Shown piece after piece: positions 17,839 to 25,297 of a stretch of DNA of 32,090 bases. The notes beneath the pieces are model-generated. The model saw only the letters and a list, made by a program, of their open reading frames with translations, was not told the DNA's origin and searched no databases. The first letter of the stretch is position 1. Every line of letters begins with the position of its first letter. The stretch comes from Candidatus Jordarchaeia archaeon (GTDB lineage Archaea > Asgardarchaeota > Jordiarchaeia > Jordiarchaeales > Jordiarchaeaceae): assembly GCA_029856435.1 (NCBI GenBank), contig JAHQXB010000080.1, positions 1-32,090 of the forward strand, read 5' to 3'. Made by a program: the position numbers and the translations under genes.

Positions 17839-18095
17839 GGAGGATACGCCTATAGATTTAGTAGGCAATTTGCTGAATTATCCTCATTTTCTTATTTTGT
17901 TGCGCTATTCCATTTTAAAAAAGGGGAAATTAAAGGCTTTATCAATTGGGGATAGATGGTGTGTTTTGGCAAACCTTGACATAATCCGCGATTGGTAGTA
18001 ATCCTCAAATGCACAAAGTAGAATGGTTGGTTTCTTCCACAAGCAGTGTTGGGCGACTCCTGTTGGGCAAAATGGGGGGTTCTCGTTTTTAGTTT

Positions 18096-18779
18096 TTACT
18101 CTTTGAGGTAGATTTTTCCCTCGCATGTGGGTTGGTCAAATTTTTCTAAGGTGTAGTCGCATCTTTTTCCGGTTATTATTTCTGCGGCTGCGCAGTGGTT
18201 GATTAGGATGATGCACTCTTTGCCTCCCACTATGCGTGAAAAGTCTTCTTGGGCTAGTTTTCTGCAGGCGTCCTTGCAGGTGCAGTTTTTTACAATCATT
18301 TTGGCCCCATTTTCCCGCCGTTCGAACATGTTTGGGGGAATAACTTTAAGGAGACTGTTTAGCTCGTGGAACTTCACTATTGCATCAAAGATTTGGTCTG
18401 TTGATCCTTGGAGGCTGCTTAACATTCCGCTTTCCTCCATGACTCTTTTAACGGCGTTGAAGGCCATTCTTTTTGATCCCGAAGCAGAGTAGCCCTCCAG
18501 AACCCGCTCCGATTTTGCCATTCCGTAAACTATGCTGCACACGCCATCAGGGTAGCGGTCAATGTTTTTTTGAATGTACTCCACTACTCCCTCCAATGTT
18601 TCAATGTTTTCTGGAGGCTTCTCGCCCAGTTTTTCTGCTTCAAACTCCAAAGTGTATTTTACTGTGTTTTTGGTGAATACAGGCCCAAACATTCTGGCCA
18701 CAGCCTCAGTGGTAGTTTTTGAAACCATCAAGCTCGTGTTAACGTCGGGAACCACACTAATTTCAGTTACATCCACCAA
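18096..18779 (-). CDS. Cysteine-rich protein, paralog of 9910-10641
   Basis: 227 residues. It shares with the gene at 9910 a helix-rich N-terminal half (F-G-P-V-F-T, then D-R-Y-P) and the C-terminal pattern C-x2-K-D-A-C-R, C-x6-C-x6-T-G, D-Y-x-L-x-x-F-x-x-P-x-C. The conserved cysteines suggest metal, cluster or ligand binding. The function is unknown; a V4R-like or ATC-hydrolase-like domain is the closest picture I can offer. The TTG at 18779 is preceded by GAGGTGG at 6 bases; the GTG at 18794 overlaps that site. Confidence 0.65.
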   Translation of the reverse strand: MVDVTEISVVPDVNTSLMVSKTTTEAVARMFGPVFTKNTVKYTLEFEAEKLGEKPPENIETLEGVVEYIQKNIDRYPDGVCSIVYGMAKSERVLEGYSASGSKRMAFNAVKRVMEESGMLSSLQGSTDQIFDAIVKFHELNSLLKVIPPNMFERRENGAKMIVKNCTCKDACRKLAQEDFSRIVGGKECIILINHCAAAEIITGKRCDYTLEKFDQPTCEGKIYLKE

Positions 18780-18794
18780 TGTGTTCCACCTCAC

Positions 18795-19063
18795 ATCTAT
18801 TAGTTGGCCTTTACTACCTAAAATTCAAAAAAAGGTAATAATATTATTTGTATTTGAATTAAACATTTCTAGTTTATATTAATTTTCACTATAAAAAGTT
18901 GGCTGCCGAACTGTTCTAAGATCCCCAAAAGGGAGGCGGCAAAGAGAGGCGGGACAGGTAGAGTCCGCTTCGAATTTCAGAATTTTATTACAAAATCTTT
19001 GGTGAACTTCCCCTACTGTTTTGGGCATATGGCCCTTTTTTTAGTCCACCTATTTTGAAACTG
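18795..19063. other. Intergenic region with GC-rich inverted repeats
   Basis: No gene seen. A GC-rich patch at 18901-18970 has hairpin-forming pairs: GCTGCC with GGCGGC enclosing CCCC/GGGA, then GCGGGAC/GTCCGC with one bulge. It lies upstream of the minus-strand cysteine-rich gene. Confidence 0.35.
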
Positions 19064-19906
19064 CTAGGAAGGGCGGGCGAGGATTTCAATGATGTTTGGG
19101 AATATGTATTCTGCGAGGTCTTCTCTGGAGCCGCCATGGGTTATAATCATGTATTTTCCGTTGCACACTTTTTGGGCGCATCTCTTGACCATTTTGACCA
19201 GTTCCAAGAAGAAGGATTCTGAGAGTCCCCTATCGCCATAGTCTCCACGGGCGGTGTCATGTCCCAAGAGGTGGAAAATTATGTGGGGCTTAAACTTTTC
19301 CACGCGGGGCACAAATTCTTTCTCCACATGGCGGAGGTACTCTTGATCGTTTGTGTTGTAGCCTACGTCGACGCATATCTTTGTTCCCTCGTCCTCAACT
19401 GTGTTGTGGCTGCAGAAGCAAACGTGTAGGACGTCTCTGTCTCCCATGAATACTGCTCTGGTTCCATCGCCGTGGTGGCTGTCGGTGTCCAGTATGGCGT
19501 AGCGGCCGGCTCCAAATTTTTCGCGTAGAGCTACTACTGTGGGGCCGGTGCAGGAAACGTAGGTGCCTCCCCAAGCGTGTGATGGTCCAGCGTGGTGACC
19601 TGCCCCCACATCAAAAACCAGTGCGTTGTCCAATTCGCCGCTCACTATTTTGGTTGCCGCCTCTATGCATCCTCCCACAGAGTAGAGCGCTCCCTCACAG
19701 TACCAGGCTTTTTTCAAGTTTTCCAGTAGGGGTTCAGTGTGTACTTTTTTTAGGGTTTCCCAAGATACTTTGGTGGGGGTGTAAAGTTTGACTCCCTCAA
19801 TTTTTAGGGCCCACTCCATTGCTTTGGGGAAATTTTTGAACTTGTTTCCAATAACTGGCCAGGAATTCTTGGCGAAGAGGTCATGCCAGTAGACTCCGGT
19901 CCTCAT
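19064..19906 (-). CDS. Histone deacetylase / acetylpolyamine amidohydrolase-like protein
   Basis: 280 residues, shorter than the usual 340-370. Deacetylase motifs are present: the His pair in G-A-G-H-H-A-G (104-105), zinc ligands in D-T-D-S-H-H-G-D-G-T (D142, H144) and D217 in L-G-H-D. The usual transition-state tyrosine of the G-G-Y motif near the C-terminus is replaced: the sequence reads G-G-S-R (258-261). The fold and zinc site should therefore form, but activity on amides may be low or the substrate different. Family members act on acetyl-lysine, acetyl-polyamines or other acyl amides. The ATG start follows GGAGAG at 6 bases. It is divergent from the FAD oxidoreductase. Confidence 0.83.
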   Translation of the reverse strand: MRTGVYWHDLFAKNSWPVIGNKFKNFPKAMEWALKIEGVKLYTPTKVSWETLKKVHTEPLLENLKKAWYCEGALYSVGGCIEAATKIVSGELDNALVFDVGAGHHAGPSHAWGGTYVSCTGPTVVALREKFGAGRYAILDTDSHHGDGTRAVFMGDRDVLHVCFCSHNTVEDEGTKICVDVGYNTNDQEYLRHVEKEFVPRVEKFKPHIIFHLLGHDTARGDYGDRGLSESFFLELVKMVKRCAQKVCNGKYMIITHGGSREDLAEYIFPNIIEILARPS

Positions 19907-20197
19907 CCAAATCTCTCCTAAGAATGAATTTGACTTACTCTTAGCCCCAGCAGGTGTATAAAATCTGTGGCTTTGACATTTTGAGTATTTATTTCTAAGA
20001 TTTTGTAATATTTAAACAGTTTCTTCTGGATGGTGTCGTACTGTTTTTGCTTAAATCACAGATTGATCTGTTTCCTGCGAATTAATTTTTTGTATTATTC
20101 CCCTTTTTGTTGGGGAAAGATATTTTAGGAATATGTGCCTTTTTTCCTACGTTAGCTTTGGGAGTTTTTCGTTTTTACCTGTTAGGAGGAGTTTTAG
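19907..20197. other. Divergent promoter region
   Basis: AT-rich gap between the deacetylase-like and FAD oxidoreductase genes. No gene; no single TATA box stands out. Confidence 0.35.
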
Positions 20198-21409
20198 TTG
20201 AAGATTGTGATTGTTGGGTTTAGTTTGGCGGGTTTCACTGCTTGCAGATATCTTCTCCAAAACGCTCCTGGCAATAGCATAGAAATTTTTACTGATGAGA
20301 AGTATCCCTATTATCCTCGCCCTTCCCTCTACAGGGTTTTATCTGGAGAATCTCCAGTTAGTGATATTTTTATTTATCCCCTCAGCTGGTATGAGGAGCG
20401 AAATGTTAAAGTTCACTTGGGTACTCCAGTAAAATCCATTAACACCAGTGAGAACCACATTGTTTTGGCTGGGGGAGAAAGTGTTTCCTATGATAGTCTT
20501 CTCCTGGCTAATGGTGCCCGCTCCTTCATTCCCCCAGTTAAGGGGTCTGATAGGAGGGGAGTGTTTGCCCTAAGAACCATTGATGACGCCTTAGCCATAA
20601 GGGAGTACGCTAAAAAAAGAAGGAGCGCGGTTGTGGTGGGTGGCGGCCTACTGGGGTTGGAAATATCCGCCGCCTTGAGAAAGTTGGGTTTAAAGGTTAC
20701 CATATTGGAGTTTGCGCCTTGGCTTCTTCCAAGGCAAATTGACCGGGAGGGTTCAAATGTGCTCATGGGGGAGTTTGAGAAAATGGGGATGGAAATCAGG
20801 TGTGGTGCCCAAACAGAGGAGATTGTGGGAAACGCTGAAGTTTCAGGCTTAAAACTAAAAGGCGGAGAAACCATCCAGGCAGACTTAGTTGTTTTCGCCA
20901 CTGGAATTCGCAGCAACATTGAACTGGCCAAAGAAGCGGGAATAAATGTGAACAGGGGAGTCGTTGTGGATGACTATATGAGAACCAGCGTTGAAAACAT
21001 TTATGCTGCGGGAGACATAGCGGAGCACAGGGGAAGAGTATACGGCATAATTCCGGCCACCACGGAGCAGGCTCAGATAGCCGCAGCAAACATGATTGGG
21101 AAAAAAGTGGCTTACAAGGGAACAGTCGCCCTAAACACGCTAAAAGTGGCAGGCATAGACCTCACCTCAATAGGACTGGTAAACCCTGAAACCCAGGACT
21201 ACGAACAGATCCGAAAAATAGAAGCGGAGAAATGCCTCTACAAAAAAGTAGTCCTAAAAGACGGAAAAATAGTGGGAGCAATAATCATAGGGGACAGAAA
21301 AAGCGCAAAACCCATGACCGACATAATAAAAGAAGAAATAAATGTGGAAAAAGTAAAAAACAAAATCCTTGAAAAGGAATACGACCTCAACCAACTACTA
21401 AAAAAATAA
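20198..21409 (+). CDS. FAD-dependent NAD(P) oxidoreductase (rubredoxin/ferredoxin reductase-like)
   Basis: 403 residues with two nucleotide-binding folds. The FAD fold opens I-V-I-V-G-F-S-L-A-G, where the second glycine of the usual G-x-G-x-x-G is replaced by serine. The NAD(P) fold is V-V-G-G-G-L-L-G-L-E at about 148-157. The FAD-contacting Y-A-A-G-D-I-A-E follows near 270. There is no redox-active C-x4-C pair, so it resembles rubredoxin reductase or NADH oxidase rather than a disulfide reductase. It could pass electrons from NAD(P)H to a small carrier or to the nearby flavoprotein at 15292. The TTG start is supported by AGGAGGA with 7-base spacing. The last codons are lysine-rich. Confidence 0.87.
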   Translation: MKIVIVGFSLAGFTACRYLLQNAPGNSIEIFTDEKYPYYPRPSLYRVLSGESPVSDIFIYPLSWYEERNVKVHLGTPVKSINTSENHIVLAGGESVSYDSLLLANGARSFIPPVKGSDRRGVFALRTIDDALAIREYAKKRRSAVVVGGGLLGLEISAALRKLGLKVTILEFAPWLLPRQIDREGSNVLMGEFEKMGMEIRCGAQTEEIVGNAEVSGLKLKGGETIQADLVVFATGIRSNIELAKEAGINVNRGVVVDDYMRTSVENIYAAGDIAEHRGRVYGIIPATTEQAQIAAANMIGKKVAYKGTVALNTLKVAGIDLTSIGLVNPETQDYEQIRKIEAEKCLYKKVVLKDGKIVGAIIIGDRKSAKPMTDIIKEEINVEKVKNKILEKEYDLNQLLKK

Positions 21410-21625
21410 TAGAAGCCCACCACCAGATAAAAAGTTACATTCCCATTGCTATTATAGGACCCTCTTAGAGGCAGCCATGCATTACCCACAATTACTTTTT
21501 TTCTCTCTCGGATTTTATACACGTTTGATACTTTTAATCCCAGGGAACAGGAAACTATGCATTTTTCACATAAAATTAGAGAGAAACAATTCCTCGCAGC
21601 ACTTAATGCATAGCTTAGAGGCAGG

Positions 21626-21925
21626 GGTGTATAAAATTATGGGTCTCGCTGAACTTGTTAAAAAAGTAAGTCTTTTTCGCGGTTTGGTTGCAATTGTTTC
21701 AAGGGTTGGTGGGGTGTGGTGCAAAGCCTTCCTCTATGATATATTTCTGCCTTGCAATTCGCAGAATCACCAGTTTACACCTGGTGGGAAACCAACCAGA
21801 ACCCCTGAAACAACAACTTTTTAACAAGTTCGGTCTCGCTCGGAGAGAAGATGCCTTTTTATGGCTTCTTTCGAGATTTGGAGCCCTATGCTGGAAAGGG
21901 GGGGCTCTGACAGTCTACATTCACC
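21626..21925 (+). mobile_element. MITE-like element, copy C, split by a second element
   Basis: The left piece (21626-21650: GGTGTATAAAATT, then TCTCGCT) and right piece (21841-21925, with TTTTTATGGCTTC, GATTTGGAGCCC and the end TCTACATTCACC) match copies D and E in order. Removing 21651-21840 leaves 110 bp, close to the 107-108 bp of D and E. No outer target duplication was found. Confidence 0.6.
21651..21831 (+). mobile_element. Second 181-bp inverted-repeat element nested in copy C
   Basis: Ends are GAACTTGTTAAAAAAGT (21651-21667) and ACTTTTTAACAAGTTC (21816-21831), inverted copies differing by one base in the A-run. The inner sequence continues the symmetry (TTGTTTCAAGGGTT against AACCCCTGAAACAA). 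The 9-bp direct repeat GGTCTCGCT flanks it exactly (21642-21650 and 21832-21840). It is too short to encode a transposase, so it is a non-autonomous element of a type different from the host copy C. Confidence 0.75.
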
Positions 21926-21970
21926 CAGAGATTAAATCGAAAAAATAAGTCACCACCATGCATTTTCACA

Positions 21971-22077
21971 GGTGATGTAGAATTGTTCGGTTTCGCCTCA
22001 AAAAGGAGTGTTTATAGGGCTTCCTTCACGATTTGAAGCCTTAATAGGGAGATGGAACCGAATAAATCTACATCACC
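21971..22077 (+). mobile_element. MITE-like element, copy D (best preserved)
   Basis: 107 bp with perfect 11-bp terminal inverted repeats GGTGATGTAGA / TCTACATCACC, extended to about 24 bp with three mismatches (inner part TTCGGTT / AACCGAA). The 10-bp direct repeat CATTTTCACA flanks it exactly (21961-21970 and 22078-22087). It has no coding capacity. It ends 42 bp before the next gene's start codon. Confidence 0.85.
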
Positions 22078-22128
22078 CATTTTCACATTTGGAAATCCTT
22101 ATTAACTCTTTTTTGAATATTTTAGCCC

Positions 22129-22983
22129 ATGATGCGCCCATTATTTTTTAACGTGGGTTTTGACCAGAGTGGACAGTTTGTTCCACTGGCCTATGAGAGT
22201 GTAGGCACGAAACTGGATAATGTAAAATTCGACAAGGACTGGGGAACCCTCATAGTATCAGATGTACGCATTGTATGGTACAAGAAAAGAGCTGGTAGTG
22301 GTAAAGCAATTCTTAAAGGAGCCCTAGCAGCAGCCGCAGTAGGAGTTGCAGGCTCCATAGCCGGAGAAGTTGTGGGACGCCACGTGGGAGGCTGGGCCGG
22401 ACACTTAGCGAAACATGCTATAAGGGGAGCCACCTATGCGGCTTCCTCGGGACTGGTTCTGGGCAGCTTGACCGGAAACGACTTCATGAATTTTGGTAAG
22501 GATGGAAAACTCGACTCCATAGCTATACCTCTAGTTTCAGTTAAGGATGCTCAATCCGATAAGAACGGTTTAACCATAATTTTAGAAAGCGGAGACGCCA
22601 TACGCTTCGAGGTAAAAAATGTAAACGTTTTACCTGCAATAAAGGCCATGATAGTGTCAAAGAAAAACGAGGGAAAATGTCCCTACTGCGGAACCATGGT
22701 AGCCCCAGGCAACGCCTCTTGTCCGTCATGTGGAGCCCCAGTGAGAGCAGCTCCAACACCGGGAAGTGTGCCGAGACCAGCTACACCCACAGTATCTACA
22801 CCAATGGGTATGCAGATGCCCACTGCCCAAATGACGTGCCCATCGTGTAAAAAGCAGGTGCCCTATGCAAAGTTTTGCTGTGAATGCGGTGCGCCAATGA
22901 CACAAACATGCCCCAGCTGTAAAGGAGAAATCCCGCCAAATCTTCTCAGCAAATTCTGTCCACATTGCGGAGCTAAAATCTAA
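22129..22983 (+). CDS. Multi-zinc-ribbon protein with glycine/alanine-rich hydrophobic segment
   Basis: 284 residues. The N-terminal part has short strands that could be a PH/GRAM-like domain (L-I-V-S-D-V-R-I-V-W-Y, later I-P-L-V-S-V-K-D-A), interrupted by a glycine/alanine-rich stretch at about 62-110 that could lie in a membrane or form a hairpin. The C-terminal 100 residues hold three zinc ribbons: C-P-Y-C...C-P-S-C, C-P-S-C...C-C-E-C and C-P-S-C...C-P-H-C, with a proline/threonine linker between the first two. The ligand is unknown. No ribosome site precedes the ATG pair at 22129/22132, which suggests leaderless translation; cttattaa about 30 bases upstream may be the TATA box. Mobile copy D lies just upstream. 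Confidence 0.72.
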   Translation: MMRPLFFNVGFDQSGQFVPLAYESVGTKLDNVKFDKDWGTLIVSDVRIVWYKKRAGSGKAILKGALAAAAVGVAGSIAGEVVGRHVGGWAGHLAKHAIRGATYAASSGLVLGSLTGNDFMNFGKDGKLDSIAIPLVSVKDAQSDKNGLTIILESGDAIRFEVKNVNVLPAIKAMIVSKKNEGKCPYCGTMVAPGNASCPSCGAPVRAAPTPGSVPRPATPTVSTPMGMQMPTAQMTCPSCKKQVPYAKFCCECGAPMTQTCPSCKGEIPPNLLSKFCPHCGAKI

Positions 22984-23226
22984 TTAAAACTAGGCTCCAA
23001 TATGCAAATAACAGTTCTCCCACCTAAACTTTTTTGTTTAAAACCAATACCGCGATTTTTGTACCCCTTATTGTATTCCTTAAAACAAGTAAACAAACAA
23101 TCCTAGGGGGGAGTAGAATAGTTTCTCATTCGATAGGGTGATGCATTCCAGTTGGGAATTGAAAAAATAGGCGGTGAATCTGTACCTTCGGGTTCTGATC
23201 TGGTTAAGTAGCTTATGCCGATTGGC

Positions 23227-23334
23227 AGTGATGTAGAATCGTTCGGTTTCGCCTCAAAAAGGGGGTGTTTATAGGGCTTCTTTCACGATTTGGAGCATTA
23301 TTAGGGAGATGGAGCCGAATAAATCTGCATCACC
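23227..23334 (+). mobile_element. MITE-like element, copy E
   Basis: 108 bp, very similar to copy D through the GTTTATAGGGCTTC core. Terminal inverted repeats are AGTGATGTAGA / TCTGCATCACC (two mismatches). The 9-bp direct repeat CCGATTGGC flanks it exactly (23218-23226 and 23335-23343). It ends about 70 bp before the transporter start, next to a likely TATA box. Confidence 0.85.
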
Positions 23335-23401
23335 CCGATTGGCTTTGAAAAAATTTAAAAATCATTGATACAATAATACTTAAAATCATTTTGAGGGATG
23401 A

Positions 23402-24979
23402 GTGCGAATGTCCAAGAAGAAGGAGACTGTTGGAGAAACTGAGGGAATTAAGGGTAGAAAGAGGTCATTTATGGCTATTAGTGCGGCGAACTTTGTGGAC
23501 AGGGCGGATATGCAGGCGCTTCCCACCTACTACACTTCCATTGGCCGGGAACTAGCCGTTACTCGTGGGGCTTTGGGTTTCATAACTTCGACGAGGTCAG
23601 CTGTTCAAACAATTGTTGCTCCCCTCTGGGGATATTTGGCGGACAAGTATTCGCGGAGGGTGGTTCTAACAATCGGCTGCTTAATTTGGGGTGCTTTTAC
23701 TCTCCTGTGTGCCTATGCTGGCGATTTTACATCACTGCTCTTCTTTAGACTGCTGGCAGGATTCGGCTTGGCGACCATTATACCTACAGGTTTTTCGCTG
23801 ATTGCTGACTTTTTCAAGCCTGAGGATAGAGGCAAGTGGCTGGGAATTTTCCAAATGTTTGGGGTTCTGGGTGTCGCCATTGTTGTGCCCGTTTTGGGTA
23901 TGCTGGACGCAAAAAGCTACACCTTTGGACTCGAGTCTAACCTTTACCAACTGTACCTGTACTGGCTGGTGTATCCCCCCATCCTTGACATACTGAATGA
24001 ACTTCTAGTGTTTGACACTTTGATGAAGTACACCGTGCATTATGGAGCCTGGAGAATGGGGTTCATACTGGTTGCGATCATAAGCTTAATAGTGGCTGGT
24101 GTGGTGTGGTTCTTTGTTAAGGAGCCTGCTAGGGGCGCAATGGAGAAGGAGCTTAAGGACATAATTACTGTGGAAGCCGCGGAAAAATATAAAATTGAGA
24201 GGAAAGCTGTAGGCGAGATTCTGCGAACCAGAACTATGCAAATAATAATAATTCAGGGAATGCTCGGCTACATGCCTTGGATTGTTTTGCAGGCCTGGAT
24301 TGTGCACTGGCTTGAAAGCGTGAGATACATTCCGCCGAGTGATGCAACATTAGTTTTTGCAGTACTGGTAATCGGTGTGGCTCTGGGCAATGGGCTTGGA
24401 GGCTGGCTGGGAGATAAGGGTGAAAAGAAGAGTTTTAACAGGGGCAGAATTATTGTGGCTCAGATTTCTGTGTTCTCGGGAATCCCCCTCACTTTGTTTG
24501 CGCTCACCATACCCCTTTCCCTTCCACACTACATGGCTCTGATGTTCATTACGGCTGTTTTGATTAGTTGGGCTGGTCCCGCAGCTGTTCAGCCAATGGT
24601 TGCCAACGTAACCAAACCAGAGGTGAGAAGCACCTCCTTCTCCATTGAGCAAATGTTTGAAGGAGGCTTCGCAGCCATAGCCGCAGTCATCACGGGATAC
24701 CTAGCAGACACCATTAACGGTGGGGTCGCAGGCATAACGATGCAAACCATAACTCCCTACATAGGGTACTGGCTAGGAGTTCTCCCCCTTCCCCTGCTGC
24801 TAGCTCTATTCACAGTTTCGGGACAATCGCTAACCACAGCAATGCTCATAACAATAACCATTCCCTGGACACTTTGCCTGCTTGTGTGGTTCTTCGCATA
24901 CAGATTCTATCCCCGGGATAGGGAAAGGATCTTCAAAATTCTGGAAGAAAGGCGAAAAGAAATGACCAAAAAACCCTAA
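23402..24979 (+). CDS. Major facilitator superfamily transporter
   Basis: 525 residues with 12 or so hydrophobic segments and the MFS loop motif G-Y-L-A-D-K-Y-S-R-R between helices 2 and 3, repeated in weaker form as G-G-W-L-G-D-K-G in the second half. The N-terminus is cytosolic and lysine-rich. A long amphipathic loop between helices 6 and 7 (K-E-L-K-D-I-I-T...) is charged. Overall it is closest to organic-anion or lipid-type (Spns-like) members. The substrate is unknown; a carboxylate feeding the acyl-CoA genes would be a guess. GAGGG precedes both GTG 23402 (4 bases) and ATG 23408 (10 bases), so the start is open by two codons. Confidence 0.87.
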   Translation: MRMSKKKETVGETEGIKGRKRSFMAISAANFVDRADMQALPTYYTSIGRELAVTRGALGFITSTRSAVQTIVAPLWGYLADKYSRRVVLTIGCLIWGAFTLLCAYAGDFTSLLFFRLLAGFGLATIIPTGFSLIADFFKPEDRGKWLGIFQMFGVLGVAIVVPVLGMLDAKSYTFGLESNLYQLYLYWLVYPPILDILNELLVFDTLMKYTVHYGAWRMGFILVAIISLIVAGVVWFFVKEPARGAMEKELKDIITVEAAEKYKIERKAVGEILRTRTMQIIIIQGMLGYMPWIVLQAWIVHWLESVRYIPPSDATLVFAVLVIGVALGNGLGGWLGDKGEKKSFNRGRIIVAQISVFSGIPLTLFALTIPLSLPHYMALMFITAVLISWAGPAAVQPMVANVTKPEVRSTSFSIEQMFEGGFAAIAAVITGYLADTINGGVAGITMQTITPYIGYWLGVLPLPLLLALFTVSGQSLTTAMLITITIPWTLCLLVWFFAYRFYPRDRERIFKILEERRKEMTKKP

Positions 24980-24993
24980 AACTAAACCCTCTC

Positions 24994-25033
24994 CTTATTT
25001 TATTTTGTTATAAAAAACATTTTTCATGTTTTG
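24994..25033 (+). terminator. T-rich terminator after the transporter gene
   Basis: Repeated T-runs (ttattttattttgtt and later acatttttcatgttttg) start 15 bases after the stop codon. Confidence 0.4.
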
Positions 25034-25297
25034 TCTAAGAAGCAGAGCTTATGTAGGTTTTTATGAAACAATTTTTGAGGAAAAATTCTATGACTGTTGA
25101 ATCAGTATAGTTAACTTTGGCTGTCTGTGCAACTTCTGTCCCATACTTTCACGTAAAAAGGGGGGTAGAGTTTCCAAATTCTTGAGGACATTTTTCCCGT
25201 GCTTAACCAGCTCCATCCAGTTATATTTGTGTTTATCCCGCTTTTTAGGTATCCTTTTTTTGCTTCTCTTTTAGTTTAAATGGGTGTGAAGTAAGTT
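25034..25297. other. Intergenic gap between convergent genes
   Basis: No gene or clear repeat seen. Confidence 0.4.

Larger units (their letters stand above)
17676..17998 (+). pseudogene. Small ORF split by MITE copy B
   Basis: Removing the element and one copy of its target duplication (107 bp) joins two fragments in frame into an uninterrupted 71-codon ORF from ATG 17676 to the stop at 17996-17998. The fragments are 16 codons ending K-L-L-S and 55 codons beginning V-Y-L-E-D-T-P. The product is hydrophobic/basic, with G-D-R-W-C-V-L near the end; I do not recognise it. As it stands, the element shifts the frame and breaks the gene. A TATA-like atatttaaag lies near 17619. No ribosome site precedes the ATG, so the start is uncertain. 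Confidence 0.45.

Noticed and set aside
17442..23400. Repeats considered as a CRISPR array
   Set aside because: Copies are few, far apart, in both orientations and about 107 bp long with target duplications, which fits transposable elements.
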